Shown: positions 17,794 to 28,248, counted from the stretch's first letter. The stretch: 64,000 nt of DNA from Gimesia chilikensis (GCF_008329715.1 NZ_VTSR01000012.1:178362-242361); one strand, 5' to 3'. Numbers and translations are program-made. The notes: generated from the sequence alone by a model not told the origin.

Positions 17794-18933
17794 TCAGATT
17801 GGTTCGTCAAACGCTTTCGCAATCGAACCGGCCAGTTGTTCGAGGGAATAGAATTTCGTGGCGACGTCGCGGATATGAGAGACGGTGGCGGATTTGATGA
17901 ACATCATCTTCGCCAGATGTCGCGAGTCGTTCTGGGTGCTCTCCACGCGATGCTGGCGGCGTTTGACATACAGCGCGAGGGCATGTTCCAGGAATTGCGT
18001 ATTGGTGCGGGAAAGTTCATCGGCCAGAACTGCCGCAGACTCCATTGCCATTGATGCACCGATGCCGGCGGTGGGGAGGAAACCGGCTGCCGCATCACCC
18101 AGCAGCACCACGCGGCCGCGGGTCCACTCTTTGGCTCGCACGTCGGAGAGTTTCCAGAAGAAGAGATCGGAATTGTCATCGGGAAGCGACTCCAGGCAGG
18201 TTTCGACCAGTTCCCCCATCCCGGCGAACCGGTCTCGAATCCGCTGATTGCGACCCGGCCCCGGCTGACTGAAGTCGTCTGTCACCGGCGCACCGGCATA
18301 AACGCCCGCGCCTTGAGTTGTGGGATAGATCCCGAAGAAGCGTCCGGCGCCCCAGTGTTCGATGAAGGTTTCCTGCGGCACTTGATCCAGGCCGACCCAC
18401 CAGACCCAGCCACCCCAGTTGGTGTGGTAGTAAGGTTGATCGCCGAAGATCATCTGTCGCACCTTCGAATGAATGCCGTCGGCACCGACGACGAGATCGA
18501 ATGTCTCAGTACGGCCATCGCTGAATGCAACGGTTGCCGTCTCGCCGTCATCGTAAAGCGTTTCGAGTGTCGTATTGAAACGGAGATCGAGATCGTCGAT
18601 GGCCGAATGCAGGAGCTTGATCAACTGGGGACGCGTGCAACTCAGGTTGGGGCCGAAGCGATCCGAGATCGGTGCCATCGACCAGTGCTTGACGAGATCG
18701 CCATGATTATCGCGGACTTCGTAATGTCTGCATTCGAGAGTCTCGGCGGCGAACTGCTCATAGAGACCCAGGCCATGCAGCACCCGATAACCAAGGGGCC
18801 AGAGTCCCAGCATGTAGCCGGCGTGTTCAAAATCAGGGGCACGCTCGATGAGCGTGGGATGATAACCACGCTGTTTGAGCAGCGCCGCCAGCGTCATCCC
18901 CCCGATACCGGCTCCGACGATAAGTATTCGCAT
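17794..18933 (-). CDS. FAD-dependent monooxygenase
   Basis: 379 residues of the PHBH/aromatic hydroxylase type. The N-terminal Rossmann motif MRILIVGAGIGGMTLAALL binds the ADP part of FAD, a DG motif region (FDLVVGADGIHSKVR, near residue 150-165) and GRVVLLGDAAAGFLPTAGIG (near 280-299) complete the three FAD signatures. The C-terminus is short, like the tetracycline-destructase and zeaxanthin-epoxidase-like small monooxygenases. The substrate is unknown. It stands as a single gene with an intergenic gap of 50 bases to the DUF4177-like gene upstream on the same strand, so it may or may not share a transcript. Confidence 0.88.
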   Translation of the reverse strand: MRILIVGAGIGGMTLAALLKQRGYHPTLIERAPDFEHAGYMLGLWPLGYRVLHGLGLYEQFAAETLECRHYEVRDNHGDLVKHWSMAPISDRFGPNLSCTRPQLIKLLHSAIDDLDLRFNTTLETLYDDGETATVAFSDGRTETFDLVVGADGIHSKVRQMIFGDQPYYHTNWGGWVWWVGLDQVPQETFIEHWGAGRFFGIYPTTQGAGVYAGAPVTDDFSQPGPGRNQRIRDRFAGMGELVETCLESLPDDNSDLFFWKLSDVRAKEWTRGRVVLLGDAAAGFLPTAGIGASMAMESAAVLADELSRTNTQFLEHALALYVKRRQHRVESTQNDSRHLAKMMFIKSATVSHIRDVATKFYSLEQLAGSIAKAFDEPI

Positions 18934-18983
18934 GGATTAATTGCTCCGAAAGAGAGAGGAATCGGATGGTGATTGAAGCCGAC

Positions 18984-19469
18984 CTATTTAGCCCGCTTTA
19001 GAATCATTTCATATGAGTACGAGTCATTGTAGCCTGAAGCGCGTCTGGCGGTGACTACTTCCCAGCCTCGTTCACCCAGGTCATCGAGTTCTTCAATGAT
19101 GACGGAGTCTTTCGGGGAAACAATCTTATATTCCCACTGGGCTGTTGCAGGCATGTTGAGCTGGATACTCAGCAACTGAATGAGAAGTATCGCAGCCACC
19201 AGTCCAATCAGCACAAAGGTAAGTGAATTTGATCTGGAGGCAGACGCTGGTGCCGGGGGAGTGGGCGTTTCCTCTTTCACAAAATCCTGAGGCGGCGGAG
19301 TGGCACTCGACTCCTTTACCACAGGTTGGGGAGACTGCCGAGGAGGGGCGGGTGGTTTGGCCTGAACTGTTCCCATCGTCTGACAGCTGAGGCAGCGAGC
19401 TTTTTTACCAATGTATTCTTCGGGTGTTTCTTCGGTATGTCCGCATTCGGAGCAGATAAAAATGGCCAT
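18984..19469 (-). CDS. Zinc-ribbon membrane protein with DUF4177-like tail
   Basis: 161 residues in three parts. Residues 1-35 form a zinc ribbon with two CxxC pairs (FICSECGHTEE and ARCLSCQTMG). A Pro/Ala-rich linker of about 45 residues leads to a membrane helix (LTFVLIGLVAAILLIQLLSI). The C-terminal 50 residues, beginning QWEYKIVSP and containing ELDDLGERGWEVVTA, match the DUF4177 pattern of a small domain built round G-x-x-GWE. Architecture of ribbon, linker, helix and small domain is common in planctomycetes and unexplained. No partner gene is evident. Confidence 0.65.
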   Translation of the reverse strand: MAIFICSECGHTEETPEEYIGKKARCLSCQTMGTVQAKPPAPPRQSPQPVVKESSATPPPQDFVKEETPTPPAPASASRSNSLTFVLIGLVAAILLIQLLSIQLNMPATAQWEYKIVSPKDSVIIEELDDLGERGWEVVTARRASGYNDSYSYEMILKRAK

Positions 19470-19692
19470 CAGGATTCCTCTTTGATCTAAAACTCATAAG
19501 GGTTATAAGTCTCAGTTTAGCCCCATGTGCACAAGTGATCAAGCACTTTGGTCTGCTGATGTGGAGATCGCTTCCAGTGGCATTGGTTTCCCTGCTGCCT
19601 GTTTTTCTCGACGAATTAAGGACTTCCCAAAATCAACAAGATGAGTAGAACTACTACGTTAAGATCTTACCTCTGCTCAGAAAGTCCACAGT

Positions 19693-20193
19693 ATGCAAAC
19701 CTACCACCACGAATTCTCGTCCGTTGAAGACTACCTGCACCACCGGGCTCCTTACCTGATGGTCGATGACATCCAGTCGATTTCGGACAGTGAGATTGTC
19801 ACCTCTCGGCGCGTCACGGGTGAGGAGTATTTTCTGCAGGGGCACTTTCCGGGGGCACCGGTGGTGCCGGGTGCGATGATGCAGGAAATGACCACGCAAT
19901 CCGCGGGGATCCTCATCGCCGCCCGTTATAATCCGATGTCGGAATACAACACTCACGATCCGCATTTTAATGAGTACGCCCTGGGTGTGCTGGTCAAAGT
20001 GGAACAGGCCCGCTTCAAAGGCTTCGCCCGCCCCGGGGATCAGCTGGAAATCCGGGTGAATCTGAATGAACGGCTGAGTGGGATCTTCGATTTCCGGGCG
20101 ACCATTGCTGTCGGGGAAAAGATCATCATGCGGAACCGCTTTCAGCTGACGAACATCGAATCCAGCGTGTTGACCGGTCCGGTCGGGGTGTAG
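19693..20193 (+). CDS. FabZ-like beta-hydroxyacyl-ACP dehydratase
   Basis: 166 residues with a hot-dog fold. The active-site helix is preserved: FLQGHFPGAPVVPGAMMQEM gives the catalytic His in GHFPG, and the following Glu of QEMTTQSAG takes the place of the FabZ catalytic Glu. The N-terminal block LHHRAPYLMVDDIQSI also matches FabZ (HR-P-x-L-x-VD). In fatty acid synthesis the family dehydrates 3-hydroxyacyl-ACP. The gene is isolated from other fatty acid genes here, so it may serve a secondary pathway or the hydrocarbon/polyketide type. The start ATG at 19693 follows about 200 bases of intergenic DNA. Confidence 0.82.
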   Translation: MQTYHHEFSSVEDYLHHRAPYLMVDDIQSISDSEIVTSRRVTGEEYFLQGHFPGAPVVPGAMMQEMTTQSAGILIAARYNPMSEYNTHDPHFNEYALGVLVKVEQARFKGFARPGDQLEIRVNLNERLSGIFDFRATIAVGEKIIMRNRFQLTNIESSVLTGPVGV

Positions 20194-20211
20194 CAGGCTG
20201 AGCAGAGTCTC

Positions 20212-21885
20212 TCAACGACAGGCCGCCAGCAGCCGCTGGGCGGTGGAGTAAAACCAGAGACCGGCATCGTTGCGGAGCATGTGGGCTACTTCGCTCATGC
20301 CGCGGAACTTTTCCTTGCCGATCTGGGTGCCGTTGAGCCGCTTTAACTCTGCTGCCAGGTAGGGTAGTGGAAACCAGTGTGACTGATAGAAGGTTAACAG
20401 CTGTCGTCGCCACCAGGAGAGGTAGAATTCCTGGGTGACGACGTCTGCGACCAGGTAACTGATGATGAACGTCACGCCGTTAAAGAGCAGCAGACAGCCT
20501 GCGATCAGCAGAATAGCGGAGATCGAATCGGATTTATTGAGGGCGAAGAGCAGGCCGACGATAATCGAGACCAGGAAGATCAGCACGAAAGCCAGCGTGG
20601 GGATCTTCACCGCTTTGCGATACTCGGCACCTTCCGTTTCGGCAAACAGTTGACCGGCCAGACGGTGCGTCTGTTCCGGTAAGGTCGCTGGATCATCGGG
20701 GGACCATTCGGTGTCGATGCGTTCGGAGACATCCGCGGCGATCGTTTCCCAGAGGTAGATCACGTCTTGGCAACCCCGGCTGGGCACATCGAATTCTTTC
20801 AACAGTTCATCGCGTTGTGAGACCAGCGTCTGCTGACATTCCAGAAACCGGCGATCCGCCACCTGTTCGCTCTGGGTGCAGTAGTCGATAATCGTTTGAT
20901 CGATCAGTTTTCTGATCGGCCCGCCTTTTAAAAACTCCTCGCGCTGTTCCCGGTAGCTGCGAATCAGAAACAGGAATTCGTATTCGAGTTCGAGCCAGTA
21001 CGACATCCGCTCGTGGTATTCGTCGATCTGGACGAGGATCATGCGGATCCAGTCGGGGTCCGCTTTCCACAGACCCGCTTTGAGCAGATGCACGTAGAAC
21101 ACCAGCATATGATCGACTTCGTGATCGAGCAGGTTCGCTTCACAGGCCTCCAGCACCTGGCGAAACTGGTTGAAGGGAACTTCCCGGAGCAGACGGTCCC
21201 AGGCGTTTTCCGTGAGATAATAGAAACGATCGTTACGAATGACCCGCGCCGTCTCGACCAGCAGCTTGCCCAAACCCTTAACGGTCTGGTCGGTCAAAAA
21301 ATACTGGTGCAGCAGTTCAAACAGGGCCGGCTCTTCCGGATGGGCTTTCAGCCCTTTCAGCAGCCAGAACGGGAATGAAAACTCTTCGTCAGAAATCAGA
21401 TCCGAAATCAGCGCGAGTGCATAATAATCGTAAGGCGTTTTGTGCGGGAGGGTCTTGAGTTCCTCGTAGACCTCCGGCAGTGGTTCCTGCTGGACGCGTT
21501 CGTAGAGCTCGGGGAATTCAAGCAGCGGTGTGGATTCCGATTCCGACTCACCGTGATCGATGTCCGAGGGAGGCAGGATGGTCTGTTCCTCGGAAGACTC
21601 CTGAGCCTGGTTACCGGGAGCGGGCGGGGCTGACCAGTCGAACTGCGCCTGGGGTGGTAAGCTGCCCGGATTCAGTGTTTCTCCATAACGGAGCGCGTCG
21701 TTCAGACGTTCATAAGCGGCCCGGATCCGCTGGAATTCTTCGGGGCATTTCTCCGGTTTAAAGCGTTTGATCAGCGCGTTGTAGCTGCGTTTCAGGTCGC
21801 GCACATCGTAATCGCCCGACAGAGAAAAAAACTGTTCGGGGTCATCCGGTAACAGGTCCCACTGTGGTTCGTCAGATTCGCTCAT
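20212..21885 (-). CDS. Membrane protein with degenerate J domain, third gene of Hsp70 operon
   Basis: 557 residues. Residues 16-70 resemble a DnaJ J domain (QFFSLSGDYDVRDLKRSYNA, LIKRFKPEKCPEEFQRIRAA, YERLNDALRYG). The HPD tripeptide that stimulates Hsp70 ATPase is replaced by KPE at about 43-45. A Glu/Ser-rich linker and a long helical region follow, then two hydrophobic helices near 430-490 (LAFVLIFLVSIIVGLLFALN and AILLIAGCLLLFNGVTFIIS). The gene is 14 bases downstream of the small membrane protein and shares the operon with the Hsp70 gene, so a functional link is likely. Whether it activates Hsp70 without HPD is open; it may instead recruit Hsp70 to the membrane. Confidence 0.7.
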   Translation of the reverse strand: MSESDEPQWDLLPDDPEQFFSLSGDYDVRDLKRSYNALIKRFKPEKCPEEFQRIRAAYERLNDALRYGETLNPGSLPPQAQFDWSAPPAPGNQAQESSEEQTILPPSDIDHGESESESTPLLEFPELYERVQQEPLPEVYEELKTLPHKTPYDYYALALISDLISDEEFSFPFWLLKGLKAHPEEPALFELLHQYFLTDQTVKGLGKLLVETARVIRNDRFYYLTENAWDRLLREVPFNQFRQVLEACEANLLDHEVDHMLVFYVHLLKAGLWKADPDWIRMILVQIDEYHERMSYWLELEYEFLFLIRSYREQREEFLKGGPIRKLIDQTIIDYCTQSEQVADRRFLECQQTLVSQRDELLKEFDVPSRGCQDVIYLWETIAADVSERIDTEWSPDDPATLPEQTHRLAGQLFAETEGAEYRKAVKIPTLAFVLIFLVSIIVGLLFALNKSDSISAILLIAGCLLLFNGVTFIISYLVADVVTQEFYLSWWRRQLLTFYQSHWFPLPYLAAELKRLNGTQIGKEKFRGMSEVAHMLRNDAGLWFYSTAQRLLAACR

Positions 21886-21899
21886 GCCAGTCTCCGGAA

Positions 21900-22595
21900 T
21901 CAGCCAGTGAGAGTTTCAGGAAGATAGAACAGCGCCAGCAGCAGGACCAGACCGATGGAGGCGATGATCAGGGCATACAGGACATTAACCGTACGATTGA
22001 TAGAAGACCGTTCCCTGCCCGAAACGGCGACCTGATTCAACCAGTATTTTTCCAGTTCATAGAGTTCGGGAAATTGTTTTTGAACGACTTCCGCGATGCG
22101 CTGGTAGTCGCGTGGTGTATTCAGATCAAGATCGGCCAGCTCTATGCTGGTGGACTCCCCATTTCGAGTGCGGAGCCTTTCCGCCTCTTCCGGCGGTGCG
22201 ACCACCAGCTGCGTGAACTGTTCGTAAAAATTTTCAAAGCAGGCATGGTGCTGTTGCAGACGTGCGAATTCGCCTTTGAGCCGGGCAACCTGTTGCAGGC
22301 GACTGACGGAAAAACCCAGTTCGGGAAATTCGTGGACATCCAGTTTTTCAAGCTGCACCAGCAGTGATTGCGCATTGACCTGCCAGAAATTTCTGCGGAT
22401 GGTCTCTAACTTTTGCCGTGCCCGTTGCTTGCGATCGATAAAATTCAGATCCACATCAGCCAGGAATGGGTGTTCCATCGAATGGGAATTCAGAAAGTGG
22501 TGCCGCCGTGCCAGAATTTCTTCGGTACAACCCAGGGGGTTCATCTGCAACAGACGGCTGAGATAGTCCTGTTCGCTCTCGCGCGCTGTTGTCAT
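21900..22595 (-). CDS. Hypothetical C-tail-anchored membrane protein, second gene of Hsp70 operon
   Basis: 231 residues: a long helical, coiled-coil-like N-terminal region ([40 protein letters not shown]) and one hydrophobic helix near the C-terminus ([20 protein letters not shown]). That topology would place the body in the cytoplasm as a tail-anchored protein. The start ATG overlaps the TGA of the Hsp70 gene (ATGA), so it is translationally coupled. No family is recognised. Given its place between an Hsp70 and a J-like protein, a role as an Hsp70 cofactor or tether is inference from context only. Confidence 0.6.
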   Translation of the reverse strand: MTTARESEQDYLSRLLQMNPLGCTEEILARRHHFLNSHSMEHPFLADVDLNFIDRKQRARQKLETIRRNFWQVNAQSLLVQLEKLDVHEFPELGFSVSRLQQVARLKGEFARLQQHHACFENFYEQFTQLVVAPPEEAERLRTRNGESTSIELADLDLNTPRDYQRIAEVVQKQFPELYELEKYWLNQVAVSGRERSSINRTVNVLYALIIASIGLVLLLALFYLPETLTG

Positions 22596-24340
22596 GATTC
22601 GCGTTCCCGGCCTTCCTCTTCATCGTAGTGGAATCCCAGGGCTGCCAGGGAGGTTAACAGATTCTGACGGACGGAGTCGAAATATTCGCGATCGCCGGAG
22701 GACATCGCATGCTCGAACTGATCGATCATGGATTCCAGATCTTCGCGCTGGTAAGGGCTGACTTCGCCGATGACCCGCTCCGCAAAGGAGAGTAGATGCT
22801 GATTACGCACATCGTCCCGCGGGTAAAATTTGAGCGCCTGCAACTTCTTCACGGCCGACTTGATCTCTTTACTGGAGGAGAGCCGGGCGTGTTGAGTGAG
22901 TATGAGCGTTGATTTTTTACCGGTTTCCGGCACGTAGGCTTCGACTTCCAGAATGCCGTTTAAGTCATACGTGAACCGCAGATGCACGGGCTTGCCCGCT
23001 GGTCCGGGGGGAATCCCTTTGACCTCCAGTTTGCCCAGGAAGAGATTGTCCTCGACTTTGCGCGATTCCCCCTGGTAGACGCCGACAGCAACCTGCCGCT
23101 GATTGGGTGAGACCGTATACACCACTTCTTCGCGGGAGACTGGAATGGTGGTGTTGCGATGAATCACGGGCAGGAAATAGCCGTCCACCTTACGCTGGCC
23201 AAATTCCTTAATGACCTCCGTTCCCAGTGTGAAGGGGCAAATGTCGGTCATCACCATGTCGTCGACGGCCTGGTCATCCTGGATCAACGCTGCCTGCACC
23301 GCAGCGCCGAGCGCCACAACTTCGTCCGGGTTATAAGAACAGAGCGGCTCGGTCTCGAAGAAGGAACGCACAAAAGAGCGGACGACCTCCATGCGGGTGG
23401 CACCACCGACCAGAATCACGTCTGTGAATTCCTGCGGCGGAATCCGCGAATCCCGAACAGCCCGGGCGATGGGCCGCGAGAGACGTTTGATTAATGGTTC
23501 GCTCAGTTTCTGGAACTGTTCCTGTGAAATCGTAATGACCGGAGACTGCTCGGTGATTTCGCCCTGCACGTCAGGGAAACGAATTCTGGCTTCCGAAGCT
23601 GTCGAGAAGGCATGTTTGGCAGCCTCGCATTCCTGCTTGAGTCGTGCGACGAGCAGGGGGGCTTTCATTTCAGCCACTTCCAGTTGCATTTTCTGTGTGC
23701 TGAGTGTCCATGCCAGAATGCGATCGGTAAAGTCTTCGCCACCCAGCATGCTCTCGCCTGCGGTGGAGATGATTTCCAGGGTTCCTTCAAAGACTTCCAT
23801 CGCGGTGACATCGAAGGTGCCGCCGCCGAGGTCGATGACAATCAGTCGCTTGTCGGCCCCTCGATCATGAAAACCATATGTGAGGGCCGCCGCCGTCGGT
23901 TCATTGATGATACGCCTGACATTCAGACCGGCCAGCTCTCCCGCCAGCTTGGTGGCATTCCGCTGATGATCATTGAAATAAGCGGGAACCGTGATGATGG
24001 CATCCTCCACCGGGGCTCCCAGGTAGGCTTCCGCATCCTGTTTGAGTGACTGCAGGACCAGACTAGACATCTCCGGCGCGGTGAAGGTATGCGTGCCGAT
24101 TTTCACACTCTGCTCGGTCCCCATAAGTCGTTTAAAAACCCAGGCGCAGCGTTCCGGTTGCGTGACCCGCATTTCCTTGGCGGCAGCGCCCACGAGCACA
24201 CGATTGTCCTCCGAAACACTGATCACAGAGGGCGTCAGAAACGAGTTCAGGGCATTAGGGATGAGCCTGGGCTGACCATCTTCAAAGACGGCGCACAGGG
24301 AGTTGGAGGTTCCCAGGTCGATACCAATCATATGTGTCAT
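22592..24340 (-). CDS. Hsp70 (DnaK-like) chaperone
   Basis: 582 residues from the ATG at 24340; the frame extends to 24403 but [14 protein letters not shown] at this start matches Hsp70 N-termini. ATPase signatures are intact: phosphate-1 [67 protein letters not shown] and [17 protein letters not shown]. The substrate-binding beta domain follows ([20 protein letters not shown]). It is shorter than DnaK (about 640) and the C-terminal lid is reduced and ends without the EEVD-like or DnaK tail. It begins a three-gene operon with two membrane proteins, rather than grpE/dnaJ, so a specialised membrane-associated job is likely. Confidence 0.9.
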   Translation of the reverse strand: MTHMIGIDLGTSNSLCAVFEDGQPRLIPNALNSFLTPSVISVSEDNRVLVGAAAKEMRVTQPERCAWVFKRLMGTEQSVKIGTHTFTAPEMSSLVLQSLKQDAEAYLGAPVEDAIITVPAYFNDHQRNATKLAGELAGLNVRRIINEPTAAALTYGFHDRGADKRLIVIDLGGGTFDVTAMEVFEGTLEIISTAGESMLGGEDFTDRILAWTLSTQKMQLEVAEMKAPLLVARLKQECEAAKHAFSTASEARIRFPDVQGEITEQSPVITISQEQFQKLSEPLIKRLSRPIARAVRDSRIPPQEFTDVILVGGATRMEVVRSFVRSFFETEPLCSYNPDEVVALGAAVQAALIQDDQAVDDMVMTDICPFTLGTEVIKEFGQRKVDGYFLPVIHRNTTIPVSREEVVYTVSPNQRQVAVGVYQGESRKVEDNLFLGKLEVKGIPPGPAGKPVHLRFTYDLNGILEVEAYVPETGKKSTLILTQHARLSSSKEIKSAVKKLQALKFYPRDDVRNQHLLSFAERVIGEVSPYQREDLESMIDQFEHAMSSGDREYFDSVRQNLLTSLAALGFHYDEEEGRERES

Positions 24341-24564
24341 GGCAAAAGAATCTATCTCGAGAGCGTGCTTAAGTCTGCACGCGGATGTTAGAAACAGGAT
24401 CACTGATTAACAGATTGTAATCTTCCGTTCAGGCTGTTTCCACACTCAATTCGAGCAACTTAAGAGACGGGTTCAATCTTCTGTAATGGGTTGGGTGAAA
24501 TAGATTGAATGGACTGACACAGTTCGATTGATTGAGGTTCTACAGGCCTGGCGACAATCACGAT

Positions 24565-27500
24565 TTATTCCAGCGTGAGCGTGCCCAGGTCAACGGGGTC
24601 TTTGTTGGCCGACTGGTCCACGGGGGGGACGGTGAAGATATGATTGATAAGCTTGCCCACACGATGTTCATGAAAACGGACCGTTAATGCATAATTACCA
24701 GGCGGTACATCATCGATGCGGAACGAGCCGTCACGGTCCACAGTTGCGAACAGACTAGGTGATCTGGCGAGCAATTTTTTTCTGGTCTCCTTATAGTTTT
24801 GATAGACGATCTTTTCTTTCTCAAAAGACTCTGACTCTCTGAATTTTCTAATCCAGTCACGGTACTGGAGCGGATCCTTCTGAACGTCCTCGTCAGCCAT
24901 GATTCCCGGAGGGGGATTCAGGAAGCGATGTCCGTCAATCAGGGCGAACTGCCAGAGCGGTTTGCCTTTAAACTTTTCAGGGGCAGCGAGTTTGCCGGTA
25001 ACGGAACGCCCGGTACCACCGATGTCCTGCGAAATGGTTTCACCTGCGACCAATGTCAGTGGAACACGGATTGCCGATGTGGCTTCGGTAGCTCCTTCAT
25101 CAACCATCAGACTGATCCGACGGTTGATACGCCCTTTACCTGGCCAGACCCGTTCAAACACGAAGCGTCCCTGTGCTCCCGTGGTGACATCATGATGGGT
25201 AAAAATATTTGGCTCATCGTCACCATATGACAGGGTGACCTGGCTGAGTATTGTAAGTGGAATATTGGGTACAACTTTCTCTCCGATGTGGTAGACACCC
25301 TCTACGCGTGCCCAGGGAGTCAAGGTTAATGGATCGGGAAGAGGACCCGTTTCGGATTTATAATGAGCGAAACCGGAAGGATGCGTGATCACCAACTGGT
25401 ATGGTTCTGTACGCGCAGAAAAACGGAAGCGGCCGCGATCATCTGTACGAACCTGAGTGGCATAAGTGGAACCATCGTCAATCTTTCCATTCTGCACAGT
25501 GATTTGAGAGCCCTTGATGCCCAACGCCACTTTTGCATTGGTGGCAGGCGTTTTCTCTGGAGTCAGTACTGTTGAGGTGATATCACCCTCCGGTTTCAGT
25601 GCGAAGTCGATGTTCACGTCACCTTCATTGGTTTTAATATCTCGCGAAATTGCCAGTTGATAGCCGGGGGCTTCTATGCGCACAAGATGGGCGGGATAGT
25701 CATCATGCAGGCGAACCTGGTATTGACCGTCGGTTGCATTAAAAGCATCGCGAGGAATCCAGTTCATGCCAATTTTGGGATCACTGTTTCGCAGCCCCGG
25801 AGTAACGTGGAATTTTTTGATGGGTTCTTTCGTTTTGGCATCAAATACACGCCCCGAGACAATCAGTGCACGTGGGGGAGTAAAGACATATTCTTCTTCC
25901 CGGGCGAGCAGTGGTTCATCTGAGATTTGCATTCCCCCCGGCCGACAGATGTCTGCCTGGAATTCATCGAGGGGTGCTTCATTCCATTCCCAGACACCTT
26001 TGTTGTCGGCGTACTGACTGATGTGATCGAATTCGAAATAATCGATGCGTCCGCGCCAGCGTTGGAAGAAAATCCGTGCCTTGGGAATGCCTTTTCCCTG
26101 TTCGTCGACCACGCGAATCCGAATGTGCCCGCCTGGCTTGAGAACAAAATCGACGGGATCCATGTCTTCAGCGACGCGTACTTCCTGCAACTCCAGGGCA
26201 CGTCCCTTTGCAGAAGCGACAACCCGCGTGAGTCGTGGTTCACATCCCCTCAGCACATAGACGCCGTGCTCGTCTGTCGTTGCTTTGCGGAGGTCATTCA
26301 GAAATTTGGTGCGAATCAACGCACCGGCAACCGGTTTGCCGTCTTCATCCGTCACGGTCCCGGTAATATCCAGGCCTCGGTTGAGGACGGTCTGCTTGGT
26401 TGGGCTCTGGCCTGCTTTGAGTCCAAATTCACTACGCGCGACACGACCTCTCCAGGGACGATAGTCAGGATGATTCACATCGATGTGGAGATCGGGTTTC
26501 GAGCCCGGAACATGATGATAGCGCCAGCGTCCTTCAGCGTCCGTGGTAATTTTGGTCCCAACGCCCAGTCTGCTCGTATCACCGGGCCGTTTTTTATATT
26601 TCACACTGGGGGAAACCTGGGCACCTTCAATCGGCTTACCTGCTTCGTCTACCACAACGCCTCCCACCGACCAGCCTGCGTCGAGTTTTGCGGTAAACTT
26701 CCCAGGTATAGACTCAGGATGATTGCTCGTACTCCATCCGGCCCAGTAGGGGCCGAAGTCGGATTTTTTAATACTGAGGTTGAACCGCTTCAGCTTCTGC
26801 GGAATTTTGAAGAACAGTTCCCCCTGTTCGTTGGTCTGTGCGAAAGGACCATAGGTCGCCTCGCGCAGAAATTTGCCGCGGACGATATTTTTTGCTATGG
26901 GCGAAGGATCGCTGCGAATTTCGACCGTCGCATGCGGCACCCGTTTACCGGCGGGGTCGACAACCGTCAGTTGAAACAGCCGCTCTGTGTCCTGGACTGC
27001 TGTAGTTTCCGTTTCCGGTTTCGTGTCTTGTGATTCAGCCACGGTCTTTTCAGCGGGTTGTTCCTGCTCTGCGGTTTGCGCCGTGGTTGAAGTCAGAAAC
27101 AGAAACACCGGCAGGGCCAGCATCAGGACCAGCAGGGTACAGATTCCCCCTCGCGAGACGGGCAGTGGTTCGTGGAGCGGTTCTCCAAACAGACGCGCCA
27201 CGCGACGGCGGATTTCGGAAGGTGATTTGCCGGCAGCAGAGAGTGAGGTCAGCTGTTGTTCGGAAAGGCGGCTGCGATGCGCCAGTTCTGCGACCCGGAG
27301 CAGGGCCGTGGAGTACACAACGCGGGCTGCCTCGAGCGAACGGTGATCCTCGGCTTCAATCCGGCAGGTCATTTCATCACAACAGTATTCCCGCAGGAGA
27401 CTGATTCGCTGGCTGAGATACCAGAGGGCGGGATTGAAGAACAGGACGACCTCCGCCAGACGCTGCAGGAGATTGATCCAGAGATCATAACGTCTGATGT

Positions 27501-28248
27501 GAGCCAGTTCGTGGGCCAGAATCAGTTCCAGTTCACCGGCTGAGAGACTGCTCATGACGGACGCAGGCAGTAGAATGGTCGGACGCAGCAAACCTGTTAC
27601 CTGTGGAACGACGATCTGTTCGGCACAGGTCAGTACGGGGAGGACCTTCAGATTCCATTGTTCCGTCAGACGGGCAAGAAATTCCAAACAGGAACCTGTC
27701 GAGACTGGTGTGGCTGCGGCACGCACACGGGCGATGCGTAAATGGCTGGCCAAAAGTCGCAGCAGCATCAGCACAACGCCCGCCAGATAGAATGCGGCGA
27801 TCCAGGGAGTCAGTACGCTCCAGTCAAACGGAATCGGTGTGTGGGAGTGTCGATCTGTTGCCCGGGATGACGTTGTGCTCTGATTCGGGGAATCGGCTGT
27901 CTCTGTGAATGAAGCCCGGGGCGGTACAGGCAGCGTCTCTGTAGGTGATTCCAGTTCTGGCCCAGCAGGAGGGACTGACTTGAATACAACCGGGGTGCCT
28001 GACTGGCTGAGTTCAGCCTGATTGGTGTCCGTCACTCGCAGCCATTGAAAGTTGATTGGCAGCGAAAGGCAGGCCAGCACCAGTGCCGAAACATAAAGTG
28101 TATAACGCTGTTCCACGGCCAGCGATTTCCAGAGCCGGTCAATGCACCAGACCAGCAGGGCAACCAGGGTGATCTGCCAGAGGGAGTGCAGCAGTGTCAG
28201 GCAGAGGCGGCTGCTCAATGCCGGATCGATCAGGGTGTGCCAGCTCAT
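24565..28248 (-). CDS. M56 (BlaR1-type) peptidase fused to carboxypeptidase-regulatory-like repeats
   Basis: 1227 residues, far longer than BlaR1 or MecR1 (about 600). The first 400 residues have membrane helices near 15-38, 50-65, 148-170 and about 370-390, with the zinc motif HELAH at 246-250 and a further Glu-containing helix near 285. After a Gln/Glu-rich linker (TTAQTAEQEQPAEKTVAESQ) come multiple CarboxypepD_reg/Big-like beta domains, recognisable from repeated GxVxDExGKPIxGA strings (e.g. VGGVVVDEAGKPIEGAQVSP and DITGTVTDEDGKPVAGALIR). BlaR1 senses beta-lactams by a penicillin-binding domain that is absent here. The start overlaps the BlaI-like gene stop (ATGA). It is likely a signal-cleaving regulator whose sensor part is the beta domains, an inference. 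Confidence 0.85.
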   Translation of the reverse strand: MSWHTLIDPALSSRLCLTLLHSLWQITLVALLVWCIDRLWKSLAVEQRYTLYVSALVLACLSLPINFQWLRVTDTNQAELSQSGTPVVFKSVPPAGPELESPTETLPVPPRASFTETADSPNQSTTSSRATDRHSHTPIPFDWSVLTPWIAAFYLAGVVLMLLRLLASHLRIARVRAAATPVSTGSCLEFLARLTEQWNLKVLPVLTCAEQIVVPQVTGLLRPTILLPASVMSSLSAGELELILAHELAHIRRYDLWINLLQRLAEVVLFFNPALWYLSQRISLLREYCCDEMTCRIEAEDHRSLEAARVVYSTALLRVAELAHRSRLSEQQLTSLSAAGKSPSEIRRRVARLFGEPLHEPLPVSRGGICTLLVLMLALPVFLFLTSTTAQTAEQEQPAEKTVAESQDTKPETETTAVQDTERLFQLTVVDPAGKRVPHATVEIRSDPSPIAKNIVRGKFLREATYGPFAQTNEQGELFFKIPQKLKRFNLSIKKSDFGPYWAGWSTSNHPESIPGKFTAKLDAGWSVGGVVVDEAGKPIEGAQVSPSVKYKKRPGDTSRLGVGTKITTDAEGRWRYHHVPGSKPDLHIDVNHPDYRPWRGRVARSEFGLKAGQSPTKQTVLNRGLDITGTVTDEDGKPVAGALIRTKFLNDLRKATTDEHGVYVLRGCEPRLTRVVASAKGRALELQEVRVAEDMDPVDFVLKPGGHIRIRVVDEQGKGIPKARIFFQRWRGRIDYFEFDHISQYADNKGVWEWNEAPLDEFQADICRPGGMQISDEPLLAREEEYVFTPPRALIVSGRVFDAKTKEPIKKFHVTPGLRNSDPKIGMNWIPRDAFNATDGQYQVRLHDDYPAHLVRIEAPGYQLAISRDIKTNEGDVNIDFALKPEGDITSTVLTPEKTPATNAKVALGIKGSQITVQNGKIDDGSTYATQVRTDDRGRFRFSARTEPYQLVITHPSGFAHYKSETGPLPDPLTLTPWARVEGVYHIGEKVVPNIPLTILSQVTLSYGDDEPNIFTHHDVTTGAQGRFVFERVWPGKGRINRRISLMVDEGATEATSAIRVPLTLVAGETISQDIGGTGRSVTGKLAAPEKFKGKPLWQFALIDGHRFLNPPPGIMADEDVQKDPLQYRDWIRKFRESESFEKEKIVYQNYKETRKKLLARSPSLFATVDRDGSFRIDDVPPGNYALTVRFHEHRVGKLINHIFTVPPVDQSANKDPVDLGTLTLE

